Source: Streptomyces pactum (GTDB lineage Bacteria > Actinomycetota > Actinomycetes > Streptomycetales > Streptomycetaceae). From it: a stretch of DNA of 64,000 nucleotides. The notes beneath the pieces are model-generated. The model was not told where the DNA came from, made no database searches, and was given only the letters and a program-made list of their open reading frames with translations. This document shows positions 24,088 to 32,532 of the stretch, piece by piece. Each line of letters begins with the position of its first letter. Position 1 is the stretch's first letter. Made by a program: the position numbers and the translations under genes. The stretch spans positions 4,588,001 to 4,652,000 of the forward strand of contig NZ_JACYXC010000001.1 of the NCBI RefSeq assembly GCF_016031615.1. Direction: 5' to 3'.

Positions 24088-25755
24088 GTGCCCGACCAGC
24101 CCCACCCGTCCCATCAGCCCGACCCGTCCCACGAGCCCGGCCCGTCCACCGGGCCCGAAGGCCGTGGGCCCTGCCCGGCCGGTCGCCCGCACCGGCCCGG
24201 CCCGTCCGCCGGAGCCGATGACGACCGTCCCGGCCCGTCCACCCCTCCCGGCGCCCACGCGTCCGGCCCGTCCGCCGGAGCCGATGACGACCGTCCCGGC
24301 CCGTCCACCCCTCCCGAGGCCCGCGAACCCCACCCGTCCGCCACACCCGGCGCCCACTCGTCCGGCCCGTCCGCCGCAGCCGACGGCGAAGAGTCCTGCC
24401 CGGCGGCCGTAGCCGACGGCGGAACGTCCGGGCCGGCGGCCGTGCCCGAGCTGTTCAGCTGGCAGTTCGCCGCCGATCCGTACCCCACGTACCACCGGCT
24501 GCGGGAGCGGACGCCGGTCCACCGGACCACGCTGCCCAGCGGGGTGGAGGCGTGGCTGGTCACCCGGTACGCCGACGCCCGGCAGGCGCTGGCCGACCAG
24601 CGACTGTCCAAGAACCCGCTGCGGCACAGCGAGAACGCCCACGGCAAGGGCAAGGTCGGCATCCCCGGCGAGCGCAGCGCGGGCCTGATGACGCACCTGC
24701 TCAACATCGACCCGCCGGACCACACCCGGCTGCGGCGGCTGGTGTCCAAGGCGTTCACCCCGCGCCGGGTGGCCGAGTTCGCCCCCCGGGTCCAGCAGCT
24801 CACCGACCGGCTGATCGACGGTTTCGCCGGGCGCGGGGAGGCCGACCTCATCCACGAGTTCGCGTTCCCGCTCCCCATCTACGCCATCTGCGACATGCTC
24901 GGCGTCCCGGCCGAGGACCAGGACGACTTCCGGGACTGGGCGGGCATGATGATCCGCCACGACCTGCCGGACGGCCGGCGCACCCCGCGCGGCGGGGTGG
25001 CCCGCGCGGTGAAGCGGATGCGGGCGTACCTGGCCGAACTGATCCACCGCAAGCGCGAGGCACTGGCCGGCGACAGCGGGGCGGACGACCTGATCTCCGG
25101 CCTGATCCGGGCCAGCGACCACGGCGAGCACCTGACCGAGAACGAGGCCGCGGCGATGGCCTTCATCCTGCTGTTCGCCGGCTTCGAGACGACCGTGAAC
25201 CTCATCGGCAACGGCGCCCACGCCCTGCTGCGCCACCCCGCCCAGCGGGAGCTCTTCCAGCGGGCCGTCCACGACGGTGACGAGGCGCTGCTCGCCGGGG
25301 CGGTGGAGGAGCTGCTGCGCTACGACGGCCCGGTGGAGATGGCCACCTGGCGCTTCGCCACCGAGCCGCTGACGCTGGGCGGCGCCCGGATCGCCGAGGG
25401 CGACCCGGTGCTGGTGGTGCTCGCCGCCGCCGACCGCGACCCCGCGCGGTTCCACGATCCGGACACCCTGGACCTCACCCGCCGGGACAACCAGCACCTC
25501 GGGTACGGACACGGCATCCACTACTGCCTCGGCGCCCCGCTCGCCCGGCTGGAGGCGCAGACCGCCCTGGCCACCCTGCTGCGCCGGCTGCCGGACCTGC
25601 GGCCGGCCGTGGAACCGGACCAACTGCGCTGGCGCGGCGGGCTCATCATGCGCGGACTGCGCACCCTTCCGGTGCGGTTCACCCCGGAGTGCTCCGCCCC
25701 CGCCGGAACGGCCCCGGACACCCCCGCGGAACGCCCCGCCACCAGCGGGAAGTGA
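24088..25755 (+). CDS. Cytochrome P450 with repetitive N-terminal extension
   Basis: A bacterial class I P450. The core starts at about PELFSWQFAADPYPTYHRL. The I-helix oxygen-binding motif AGFETT, the K-helix ExxR in EELLRYDGPV, and the haem loop GYGHGIHYCLGAPLARLE are all present. It needs external ferredoxin and reductase, none of which are nearby. It resembles CYP107-type enzymes; I recall a CYP107U1 gene beside rpf genes in S. coelicolor. From GTG 24088 it has 555 residues including a Pro/Ser/Asp-rich extension of about 118 residues with two 22-residue repeats. From GTG 24442 (VPELFSW) it has a normal 437 residues with the haem ligand at Cys362. A -10-like TACGGT just before 24088 would allow a leaderless start there. 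The true start is unresolved. Confidence 0.9.
   Translation: MPDQPHPSHQPDPSHEPGPSTGPEGRGPCPAGRPHRPGPSAGADDDRPGPSTPPGAHASGPSAGADDDRPGPSTPPEAREPHPSATPGAHSSGPSAAADGEESCPAAVADGGTSGPAAVPELFSWQFAADPYPTYHRLRERTPVHRTTLPSGVEAWLVTRYADARQALADQRLSKNPLRHSENAHGKGKVGIPGERSAGLMTHLLNIDPPDHTRLRRLVSKAFTPRRVAEFAPRVQQLTDRLIDGFAGRGEADLIHEFAFPLPIYAICDMLGVPAEDQDDFRDWAGMMIRHDLPDGRRTPRGGVARAVKRMRAYLAELIHRKREALAGDSGADDLISGLIRASDHGEHLTENEAAAMAFILLFAGFETTVNLIGNGAHALLRHPAQRELFQRAVHDGDEALLAGAVEELLRYDGPVEMATWRFATEPLTLGGARIAEGDPVLVVLAAADRDPARFHDPDTLDLTRRDNQHLGYGHGIHYCLGAPLARLEAQTALATLLRRLPDLRPAVEPDQLRWRGGLIMRGLRTLPVRFTPECSAPAGTAPDTPAERPATSGK
24198..24316. repeat. 53-bp direct repeat in the 5' part of the P450 gene
   Basis: A segment of 53 bp at 24198-24250 recurs exactly at 24264-24316 (period 66 bp, 22 codons). 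A third degenerate partial copy follows at about 24360-24400. In the P450 frame it encodes GPSAGADDDRPGPSTPP twice. Confidence 0.85.
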
Positions 25756-25800
25756 CGCAGGGTCAGGACGTGATCTCCGCGTGACCTCGGCTACATCGGC

Positions 25801-25829
25801 TTGTGACTCCCGGGTGGCCCGATTATCTT
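25801..25829 (+). promoter_or_regulatory. Promoter of the first rpf gene
   Basis: TTGTGA (25801-25806) and TATCTT (25824-25829) are spaced by 17 bp, 40 bp before the ATG at 25869. The leader is short, with no room for a riboswitch like that of the second rpf gene. Confidence 0.5.
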
Positions 25830-25868
25830 CGGGCGACGACCCACAGCCGTCACATGAGAGGCGATCGC

Positions 25869-27020
25869 ATGCGTTCCGGCACCGGTCGGCACCGCCGTCC
25901 CCGTCAGGCCCCAGCCATCGTCGTAGCGGCGGGGGTGACCGGCGCGGGCATCGCACTGCCGCTGCTCGGTGCCTCCGCCGCCCACGCCGCGGACACCCAC
26001 ACCTGGGACCGGGTCGCGGAGTGCGAGAGCGGCGGGATGTGGAGCGCCAACTCCGGCAACGGCTTCTACGGCGGCCTCCAGCTGACCCTGGACATGTGGA
26101 AGACCTACGGCGGTACGGCCTACGCCCCGCGCCCCGACCTCGCCAGCAGATCCCAGCAGATTGCCGTCGCCGAGACGATGCTGCGCGACCGCGGGCCGCA
26201 GGGCTGGCCGGCCTGTGCCCTGGACGCCGGTCTCACCGAGGGCGGCGCGGCCCCCGAGGTGAACCCCGGCCGCACCACCGCCCCGCTGCCCGACCCGTCC
26301 GAGGACGACCGCCCGGACACCGGGGACCGGACGCCCGCGGACCGCACCGGTCCGGCGGACCGGACCGCCGGCGAGCTGGACGGCGCCCGGGACACCGCGA
26401 CCGGCCGGGACGCCGCCGGCGAGGACCGCGCGGACCGGGACACGGCGGGGCGCGGCGAGCGGCCCGCCACCGACGCGGACGGCGACCGGGACCGCTCCGG
26501 CGGCACCGGCGACCCGGACGGCCGCACCGGCGACCGGGCGCCGGCCGGGACCGACGGGCGCAGCGGCGAGATGGCCGACGGCCGCTCCGGCGAGATGGCC
26601 GGCGGGCCCGCGGACGGGCGTACGGACACCCCGGCCGGCGAGGAGGCCGAGGGCCGCTCCGGCACCGCGCCCGGTGACGCCCCGGACCGGGACGCGGCGG
26701 ACCCCGCGCCCGCCACCGGCACCGGCAAGCACCGCGGCGCCCCGGACGACCGGCCCGCCGGTGACGGCGAGCGGGGCGGCGGGCGCCACGCCGACCGGAG
26801 TCAGCAGCGGGACACCCCCGGGACGCCCGGCAGCGGCGCCGACCGCTACACCGTGCGCCCCGGTGACAACCTGTCGGTCATCGCCGAGGACCTCCAGGTG
26901 CCCGGCGGCTGGCCGGCCCTCTACGACGCCAACGAGAAGACCGTCGGCGACGACCCCGACCTCATCCACCCCGGACAGCGGCTCGTGGTCGAGGAGGGCG
27001 CCGGAACCGCGGCGCCCTGA
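25869..27020 (+). CDS. Resuscitation-promoting factor (Rpf-LysM) with long charged linker
   Basis: The 383-residue product starts at ATG 25869 after AGAGG. It has a signal peptide ending near AHAA, then an Rpf muralytic domain (about 42-118: TWDRVAECESGG with the catalytic Glu, GLQLTLDMWKTYGG, SQQIAVAETML). The C-terminal LysM domain is YTVRPGDNLSVIAEDLQ to HPGQRLVV. In between is an unusually long, low-complexity linker of about 210 residues rich in Asp, Arg, Gly and Thr, including two GRSGEMA units. The protein should be secreted, bind peptidoglycan through LysM and cleave glycan strands during spore germination or exit from dormancy. It precedes a second rpf gene. Confidence 0.92.
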   Translation: MRSGTGRHRRPRQAPAIVVAAGVTGAGIALPLLGASAAHAADTHTWDRVAECESGGMWSANSGNGFYGGLQLTLDMWKTYGGTAYAPRPDLASRSQQIAVAETMLRDRGPQGWPACALDAGLTEGGAAPEVNPGRTTAPLPDPSEDDRPDTGDRTPADRTGPADRTAGELDGARDTATGRDAAGEDRADRDTAGRGERPATDADGDRDRSGGTGDPDGRTGDRAPAGTDGRSGEMADGRSGEMAGGPADGRTDTPAGEEAEGRSGTAPGDAPDRDAADPAPATGTGKHRGAPDDRPAGDGERGGGRHADRSQQRDTPGTPGSGADRYTVRPGDNLSVIAEDLQVPGGWPALYDANEKTVGDDPDLIHPGQRLVVEEGAGTAAP

Positions 27021-27309
27021 CGGCAGCGCGCCACCGGGACGCAAGTGGAGTGACGAGGAGGGCGCAGGCGGGCGCCGAGGGGGCGCGGACGAGGCGCCGG
27101 CCGGGTGCTGACGGGGTGTCCGGGCGGTGTCCCCGGTCGGCGCGCCGCCGGCCGGGAACGGGACGGGGGGCGCGCCGACCGCGGCCGGGGCGCGAGCGCA
27201 CCCCGGCCCCGGGATCGGCGGACCGTGCGCCGGACCTGACGGGGGGTCGGCGCACGCTCCGGCCTGCCCTCGGCGCAGTGCTTCCACCTGATCTGTCCGG
27301 TTTGCTGAA

Positions 27310-27400
27310 AGTGAGATATGGATCTCGTTCTCTCACTGGTCCAGCACTCTTGACCGGACTCGCGGCATACGTCCTGACCTGCATTGATAACGAATCGTTA
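27310..27400 (+). promoter_or_regulatory. AT-richer control region upstream of the riboswitch
   Basis: Two symmetric elements are visible. AGTGAGA (27310-27316) and TCTCACT (27331-27337) form a perfect inverted repeat with a 14-bp spacer; TAACGAATCGTTA (27388-27400) is a 13-bp palindrome around a central A. They lie where promoter control of the second rpf gene is expected. A TTGACC at 27350 has no well-placed -10, so the promoter itself is not assigned. Confidence 0.4.
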
Positions 27401-27488
27401 GCAACGAACCAAGGTAAATCGCACAGCTGTTGGGGTTTGAGGTCCTCCGGGTGTTGTGCTTACCGTCGTCCTCGTCCGCCACTGCGGG

Positions 27489-27685
27489 CACCGCCGACCG
27501 GCACGCCGAGTCCTGCCACCGGTCGGAGGGTCGGTCGACGCGTCAGCGCCGAAGGCAGGAGCGGGGGACCCAGGATTCACGCCGGGCTCACCCCCGGCTC
27601 GGGGTTAAGCCGGGTACGGACTTCCGTATCCGGCCGGGCACCTCACATGGCCCGCACCCGACAGCTCACCTCGCAGGCGTCGGTG
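27489..27685 (+). promoter_or_regulatory. ydaO-type c-di-AMP riboswitch
   Basis: The leader contains the conserved blocks of the ydaO/yuaA class: GCCGAGTCCTGCC followed by its complement in GAAGGCAGGAGCGGGGGACCCAG, then the GGCTCGGGGTTAAGCCGG hairpin. A closing pairing is possible between CACC...CGAC (27489-27498) and GTCGGTG (27679-27685). This class binds c-di-AMP, usually turning the gene off, and I recall it in front of rpfA in Streptomyces. The usual GGGGTGAA is GGGGTTAA here. A ribosome site GAGGAAAAG follows immediately. Confidence 0.85.
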
Positions 27686-27703
27686 TGAGGAAAAGAAGCC
27701 AGC

Positions 27704-28456
27704 ATGTTCAAGTCCAAGGGCAAGCACCGCCGTCCGTCCAAGGCGACCCGCATCGCCACCCTCGCCGGGGTCACCGGCGCCGCGGTGGCCGCGCCGCTGC
27801 TGGGCGCCGCCGGGCAGGCGTCCGCCGCCACCACCTCGCAGTGGGACGAGGTCGCCCGCTGCGAGTCCGGCGGCAACTGGTCGATCAACACCGGCAACGG
27901 CTACTACGGCGGCCTGCAGTTCTCGGCGTCCACCTGGGCCGCGTACGGCGGCACCGCCTACGCCCCGACCGCCGACAAGGCGACCAAGAGCCAGCAGATC
28001 GCGATAGCCCAGAAGGTGCTCGCCGGCCAGGGCAAGGGCGCCTGGCCGCACTGCGGGGTCAACCTGACCAGCGGTGGCTCGGCCGGCACCGGCAGCAGCA
28101 CCCCGGCCCAGCGCCCGCAGCAGCAGACCCAGCCGAAGCAGCAGTCCCAGCCGCAGCAGCAGACCCGCCAGGCCCAGCCGCAGCAGCAGGCCCCGCGGCA
28201 CGCCAAGCCGCAGGCGCAGCCGGAGGCCGACCGGTCCGCGCAGCCGGCCCCGACCACCCGCTCCCAGCAGCGCACCGCGCCGACGACGGTGCAGCGGGGC
28301 GACGGCGAGTACGCCGTCCGGGCCGGCGACACCCTCTCCACCATCGCCGCCGCGCACCACGTCCAGGGCGGCTGGGCCAAGCTGCACGAGCTGAACGAGG
28401 ACGTCATCACCGACGCCGACCTGATCTACCCGGGCCAGCGGCTCCACCTGAGCTGA
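27704..28456 (+). CDS. rpfA: Resuscitation-promoting factor RpfA (Rpf-LysM)
   Basis: A 250-residue secreted protein. The signal peptide (KATRIATLAGVTGAAVAAPLLG, cleavage near QASA) is followed by an Rpf domain: QWDEVARCESGGNWSINTGNG with the catalytic Glu, GLQFSASTWAAYGG, SQQIAIAQKVL. A Gln/Pro-rich linker of about 85 residues leads to a LysM domain (YAVRAGDTLSTIAAAHH to YPGQRLHLS). It cleaves peptidoglycan and promotes germination. It is downstream of a long leader carrying a c-di-AMP riboswitch, unlike the neighbouring rpf gene, so the pair should be controlled differently. A hairpin terminator follows. Confidence 0.96.
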   Translation: MFKSKGKHRRPSKATRIATLAGVTGAAVAAPLLGAAGQASAATTSQWDEVARCESGGNWSINTGNGYYGGLQFSASTWAAYGGTAYAPTADKATKSQQIAIAQKVLAGQGKGAWPHCGVNLTSGGSAGTGSSTPAQRPQQQTQPKQQSQPQQQTRQAQPQQQAPRHAKPQAQPEADRSAQPAPTTRSQQRTAPTTVQRGDGEYAVRAGDTLSTIAAAHHVQGGWAKLHELNEDVITDADLIYPGQRLHLS

Positions 28457-28466
28457 CCCGTACGAC

Positions 28467-28505
28467 CGGGCCCCGCCGCACCCACCCACGCCGAGGCGGG
28501 GCCCG
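28467..28505 (+). terminator. Hairpin after rpfA
   Basis: CGGGCCCCGCC (28467-28477) pairs perfectly with GGCGGGGCCCG (28495-28505) across 17 nt, 10 nt after the stop codon. Confidence 0.65.
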
Positions 28506-29798
28506 CACCGGCCGGTGGCGTCCCGCCGCGGTGGACTTCGAGGGTTCCGGAGCCACCGCGGCGGGGCCACCGCCCCGGACCGGCCGTGGCGCGGGCCCGC
28601 CCCGACGGCACGCGCCGCCCGCCCGGACCCGGGGCCCCGGTCGCACCGGGGCCACGCCGCTCACCGGGTCCCGGGCCCCGGCCGGTCCGCCGCCGTCCCC
28701 GTGCCGCTCGCGCCGGCCCCCTGATCGCACCGGGGGACACGCCGCGCACCCGGTCCCCCGAGGACCGGGGCCGTGCCGCACACGGGCCCGGTGCCGACCG
28801 CTCCCCGTCCCCGGCGCCCGCCCAGCCGTGGCCGCCGCTCGCCCCCCGGCGTTCGCGGTCGCCGGCGCCGGGTGCGGCGCCCACCGGCCCTCCCGGCCCG
28901 CACCCGGTGGCCGGGCGGTCGGCGCCCCGGGCCCGCACCGGGCGCTCCGGCCGGGCGTTGGCGGTTTCCCGCCGCCGGGCGTCCACCGTCCGCCGGTCCG
29001 TCGCTCGCCGGTTCCGCGGTCCCACCGCTCGCCGGTTCCGCCGTCCGTCCGGCCCGCCGTTCGCCGTCCGGCCCGCCGTTCGCCGTCCGACCGGGCGGTC
29101 ACCGTCCCCCCGGTCCGCCGTCCGCCGTGTCCGCCGTCCCCAGGGCGAGGTGCGGCGGCAGCGGTCCCGGCGGTCCGGCGGGGCCCGTCTCCGCTGGGCC
29201 CCGCCGGGCCGGACGCTGCACCCCGGCCCGCCGTACGGACCGCCCGGCCCCTCCGCTCGGGGGCCGGGCGGCCCTGCACCCGTGCCGCGGCCGCGCAGCC
29301 GCACCGCTGAGCAGTCCCCGGCCCGGGACATCCCGGCTCCGGCCGTACCCACCCGGTTCTCCCCGCTCACCCCGCCCGCTCACGCCGTCCCGCCCCGGCC
29401 GCGTCACCCCTGCCGTCCGGGCCTGCCTCCCGTGCGGAGGGCTCCGTCACCCCCGTGACGGCGGGCCCTGCGGTGATCCCCCCGTCCTCCCCGGCAGCCC
29501 CGCCCCGGCCGGGCCACGGCCCGGCAGCCCGTCCCGACCCACGTCCCGTCCCCCACCCGCGCCGCCCGGACCCGCTCCCCGGCCGCCCCTCGCCCGGCCG
29601 GCCGGCCGCCCTCGCCGCGTTACCGGCCGCCCCCGCCCCGCGGCGGTCCCGGTGGGCCGTCCGGGCGGGTGCCGCCGACCGGCGTGGCGGGGCCGTGGCG
29701 GGGGCGTACCGTCTCGTACCCCGGGCGTCGGGAGGGATCGGGCTCCCGGTCCGGTTAGGCTCATGCTGCAGACGCAGACCCACACGAAGGAGATCCTC
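28506..29798. other. Large non-coding spacer before eno
   Basis: About 1.3 kb without a credible gene. Frames are open on both strands because stop codons are rare at this GC content, but translations are Arg/Pro/Gly-rich without domains or ribosome sites. There is a tandem 19-bp unit, GGCCCGCCGTTCGCCGTCC, at about 29050-29090 and related CGCTCGCCGGTTCCGC repeats. A TAGGCT at 29756-29761 could be a -10 for eno, but no -35 match is seen. Confidence 0.5.
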
Positions 29799-31079
29799 GT
29801 GCCGTCCATCGACGTCGTCGTAGCTCGCGAGATCCTCGACTCGCGAGGCAACCCCACGGTCGAGGTCGAGGTCGGCCTCGACGACGGCAGCACCGGCCGT
29901 GCTGCCGTGCCGTCCGGCGCCTCGACCGGCGCCTTCGAGGCCCTGGAGCTGCGGGACGGCGACAAGAGCCGCTACGGCGGCAAGGGCGTCGAGAAGGCCG
30001 TGCTCGCCGTGATCGAGCAGATCGGTCCGGAGCTCGTCGGCTACGACGCCACCGAGCAGCGCCTGATCGACCAGGCGATGTTCGACCTCGACGCCACCCC
30101 GGACAAGTCGTCGCTCGGCGCCAACGCCATCCTCGGTGTCTCGCTCGCCGTGGCGCACGCCGCCTCGGAGGCGTCCGACCTCCCGCTCTTCCGGTACCTC
30201 GGCGGCCCCAACGCGCACCTGCTGCCGGTGCCGATGATGAACATCCTCAACGGCGGCTCGCACGCCGACTCCAACGTGGACATCCAGGAGTTCATGATCG
30301 CGCCGATCGGCGCCGAGTCGTTCTCCGAGGCGCTGCGCTGGGGCACCGAGGTGTACCACACCCTCAAGGCGGTGCTGAAGGAGCGCGGCCTGTCCACCGG
30401 CCTCGGCGACGAGGGCGGCTTCGCCCCCAACCTGGACTCCAACCGCGAGGCGCTGGACCTCATCCTGGAGGCCATCCGCAAGGCCGGTTACACCCCCGGC
30501 CAGGACGTGGCGCTCGCGCTCGACGTGGCCGCCTCCGAGTTCTACAAGGACGGCAGTTACGTCTTCGAGGGCAAGGAGCGCACCGCCGCCGAGATGACCG
30601 CGTACTACGAGGAGCTGGTCGACGCCTACCCGCTGGTCTCCATCGAGGACCCGCTCTTCGAGGACGACTGGGACGGCTGGAAGACCATCACCGCCAAGCT
30701 CGGCGACAAGGTCCAGCTCGTCGGTGACGACCTGTTCGTCACCAACCCCGAGCGGCTGGGCCGCGGCATCGAGGAGAACGCCGCCAACGCCCTGCTGGTC
30801 AAGGTGAACCAGATCGGTTCGCTGACCGAGACCCTGGACGCGGTCGAGCTGGCCCAGCGCAACGGCTTCAAGTGCATGATGTCGCACCGCTCCGGCGAGA
30901 CCGAGGACGTCACCATCGCCGACCTGGCCGTCGCCACCAACTGCGGCCAGATCAAGACCGGTGCCCCGGCCCGCTCCGAGCGCGTCGCCAAGTACAACCA
31001 GCTGCTGCGCATCGAGGAGATCCTGGACGACGCCGCGGTCTACGCGGGCCGCTCCGCGTTCCCCCGCTTCAAGGGCTGA
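29799..31079 (+). CDS. eno: Enolase
   Basis: A 426-residue protein, the standard length, starting at GTG 29799 with AAGGAG 7 bp upstream. It interconverts 2-phosphoglycerate and phosphoenolpyruvate in glycolysis and gluconeogenesis. N-terminal AREILDSRGNPTVEVEV, the mobile-loop SGASTGAFEALELRDGD, metal-binding ALDVAASEFY, IEDPLFEDDWDGW and GDDLFVTNPERL, and the active-site segments LVKVNQIGSLTETL and MSHRSGETED are all intact. In actinobacteria eno is commonly followed by divIC, as here. A long spacer precedes it and a hairpin follows. Confidence 0.98.
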   Translation: MPSIDVVVAREILDSRGNPTVEVEVGLDDGSTGRAAVPSGASTGAFEALELRDGDKSRYGGKGVEKAVLAVIEQIGPELVGYDATEQRLIDQAMFDLDATPDKSSLGANAILGVSLAVAHAASEASDLPLFRYLGGPNAHLLPVPMMNILNGGSHADSNVDIQEFMIAPIGAESFSEALRWGTEVYHTLKAVLKERGLSTGLGDEGGFAPNLDSNREALDLILEAIRKAGYTPGQDVALALDVAASEFYKDGSYVFEGKERTAAEMTAYYEELVDAYPLVSIEDPLFEDDWDGWKTITAKLGDKVQLVGDDLFVTNPERLGRGIEENAANALLVKVNQIGSLTETLDAVELAQRNGFKCMMSHRSGETEDVTIADLAVATNCGQIKTGAPARSERVAKYNQLLRIEEILDDAAVYAGRSAFPRFKG

Positions 31080-31088
31080 CCCCGGCGC

Positions 31089-31126
31089 GGCACCCCGCCC
31101 GGCGCCACGGCGCGGGCCGGGGTGCC
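31089..31126 (+). terminator. Hairpin after eno
   Basis: GGCACCCC (31089-31096) and GGGGTGCC (31119-31126) form the outer stem; the interior (GCCCGGCGCC against GGCGCGGGC) pairs further. It may only partly insulate divIC. Confidence 0.55.
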
Positions 31127-31218
31127 GGCCGGCCGTTCCGCACGCGTTCCGACCCCGCCCCGGTCCCGTACCGTGGGCGGGACGGACCGCACCGACGAGA
31201 CCGAGGCAGGGAGGCGGC

Positions 31219-31695
31219 ATGGGCACGGACCGGGACCGGTTCTCGACCGCGACCAGACTCAAGGCGCTCGGTGAGCACGCCGCGGCCCGGGTCTACCGGG
31301 CGCGGGGCCGCCGCAACCGCCTCACCGGCCGCGCGGCGCTGCTCGCCCTCGTCGTCTGCTCCATGGTGGTGGCCCTCGCCTACCCGATACGGCAGTACGT
31401 CTCCCAGCGCTCGGACATCGCCGAGCAGCGGCGGCGGGCCGAGCAGGCCGCCGAGGAGGGCGAGAAGCTCCGCGAGGAGAAGGCCCGGCTCCAGGACCCC
31501 GCCTACATCGAGCGGCTGGCCCGTGAGCACCTGCACTACGTACGGCCCGGTGAGACCGGCTTCAGCATGCTCGGCGGGGCCCGGGACACCGGCCGCGCCG
31601 ACGACCGGGGCGCCGGCGCACGACCCTGGTACCACAAGCTGCTGGAGGGCCTGGACACCGCGGACCGCGGGCCGAGCCCGGCGCCCGGTCCCTGA
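31219..31695 (+). CDS. divIC: DivIC/FtsB-type septum formation protein
   Basis: A 158-residue bitopic membrane protein. A basic cytoplasmic N-terminus of about 40 residues precedes one transmembrane helix (ALLALVVCSMVVALAYPI). A coiled coil follows (QRSDIAEQRRRAEQAAEEGEKLREEKARL), then the family motif LQDPAYIERLAREHLHYVRPGE. DivIC forms a complex with DivIB/FtsQ and FtsL and stabilises the division septum; in streptomycetes it acts mainly in sporulation septation. ATG 31219 follows GGGAGG. Its place behind eno and before DUF501 and ppx is the conserved actinobacterial order. Confidence 0.93.
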   Translation: MGTDRDRFSTATRLKALGEHAAARVYRARGRRNRLTGRAALLALVVCSMVVALAYPIRQYVSQRSDIAEQRRRAEQAAEEGEKLREEKARLQDPAYIERLAREHLHYVRPGETGFSMLGGARDTGRADDRGAGARPWYHKLLEGLDTADRGPSPAPGP

Positions 31696-31858
31696 TCCGG
31701 CGGCCGGTCCCGGCCCCGCCGGCGTCACCGCCGCCGTGGCCCCCGCCGCCGGGCCCCGCTGCCGACGCCCGCCCGCGGGCCGCCGGTGCCCCGGGCCCGC
31801 CGGTGGACGTCCCGGCCCGCGCCCGGCCGTCCGGCACCGCCCCTCCGCCTCCTCGTTC

Positions 31859-31929
31859 CAGCCGTCCGGCCCAGCCGTTCGTACCGACCGACCGCCCCAG
31901 CCGTCCGCCCAGCCGTTCGTACCGACCGA
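31859..31929. repeat. 32-bp direct repeat before the DUF501 gene
   Basis: The segment 31859-31891 recurs at 31898-31929 with one G insertion or deletion. It includes CAGCCGTTCGTACCGACCGA. It lies in the divIC-DUF501 spacer, close to the ribosome site of the latter. Confidence 0.75.
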
Positions 31930-31944
31930 AGAGAACCCTCACCC

Positions 31945-32532
31945 ATGGACACGCCCCCTCCGCAGACGGAGCCCACCCCGCCCACCGAGGCGGACATCGC
32001 AGCCTTCCAGGAGCAGTTGGGCCGCCCGCCGCGCGGCCTGCGCGCCATCGCCCACCGCTGCCCGTGCGGCAACCCCGACGTGGTGGAGACGGCGCCCCGC
32101 CTGGAGGACGGCACGCCGTTCCCGACCCTGTACTACCTGACCTGCCCGCGCGCCGCGTCCGCCATCGGCACCCTGGAGGCCGAGGGCGTGATGAAGGAGA
32201 TGACGCAGCGGCTGGCCACCGACCCGGAGCTGGCCGCCGCCTACCGGGCCGCGCACGAGGACTACATCTCCCGCCGGGACGCCATCGAGGTGCTGGAGGG
32301 CTTCCCCAGCGCCGGCGGCATGCCGGACCGGGTCAAGTGCCTGCACGTGCTCGTCGGCCACTCGCTGGCCGCCGGGCCGGGGGTGAACCCGCTGGGCGAC
32401 GAGGCGATCGCGATGCTGCCCGAGTGGTGGCGCAGGGGCCCGTGCGTCACCCCGGCCGCCACCGGTGACACCGGCGACGCCGGGCGCCCCGGCGGCGCGG
32501 CGCGGGGCGACGACGGGGAGGACGGCCGATGA
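31945..32532 (+). CDS. DUF501 domain protein
   Basis: A 195-residue protein from ATG 31945. The conserved core begins at ADIAAFQEQLGRPPRGLRAIAHRCPCGNPDVVETAPRL and continues through TLYYLTCPRA, SAIGTLEAEGVMKEM and MPDRVKCLHVLVGHSLAAGPGVNPLGDEAI, all typical of DUF501. The conserved CPCG, TCPR and KCLH cysteines and histidine could bind metal. No function is known, but the gene is regularly found between divIC and ppx. The last 30 residues are a variable Gly/Asp-rich tail. Its stop overlaps the ppx ATG (ATGA). Confidence 0.92.
   Translation: MDTPPPQTEPTPPTEADIAAFQEQLGRPPRGLRAIAHRCPCGNPDVVETAPRLEDGTPFPTLYYLTCPRAASAIGTLEAEGVMKEMTQRLATDPELAAAYRAAHEDYISRRDAIEVLEGFPSAGGMPDRVKCLHVLVGHSLAAGPGVNPLGDEAIAMLPEWWRRGPCVTPAATGDTGDAGRPGGAARGDDGEDGR

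Noticed and set aside
27335..27350. DasR-like site ACTGGTCCAGCACTCT before the rpfA riboswitch
   Set aside because: Only the first half matches the DasR consensus; the second half breaks the palindrome.
28407..29458. Long overlapping open frames on both strands before eno
   Set aside because: Open only because stops are rare at this GC content; translations lack domains and ribosome sites.
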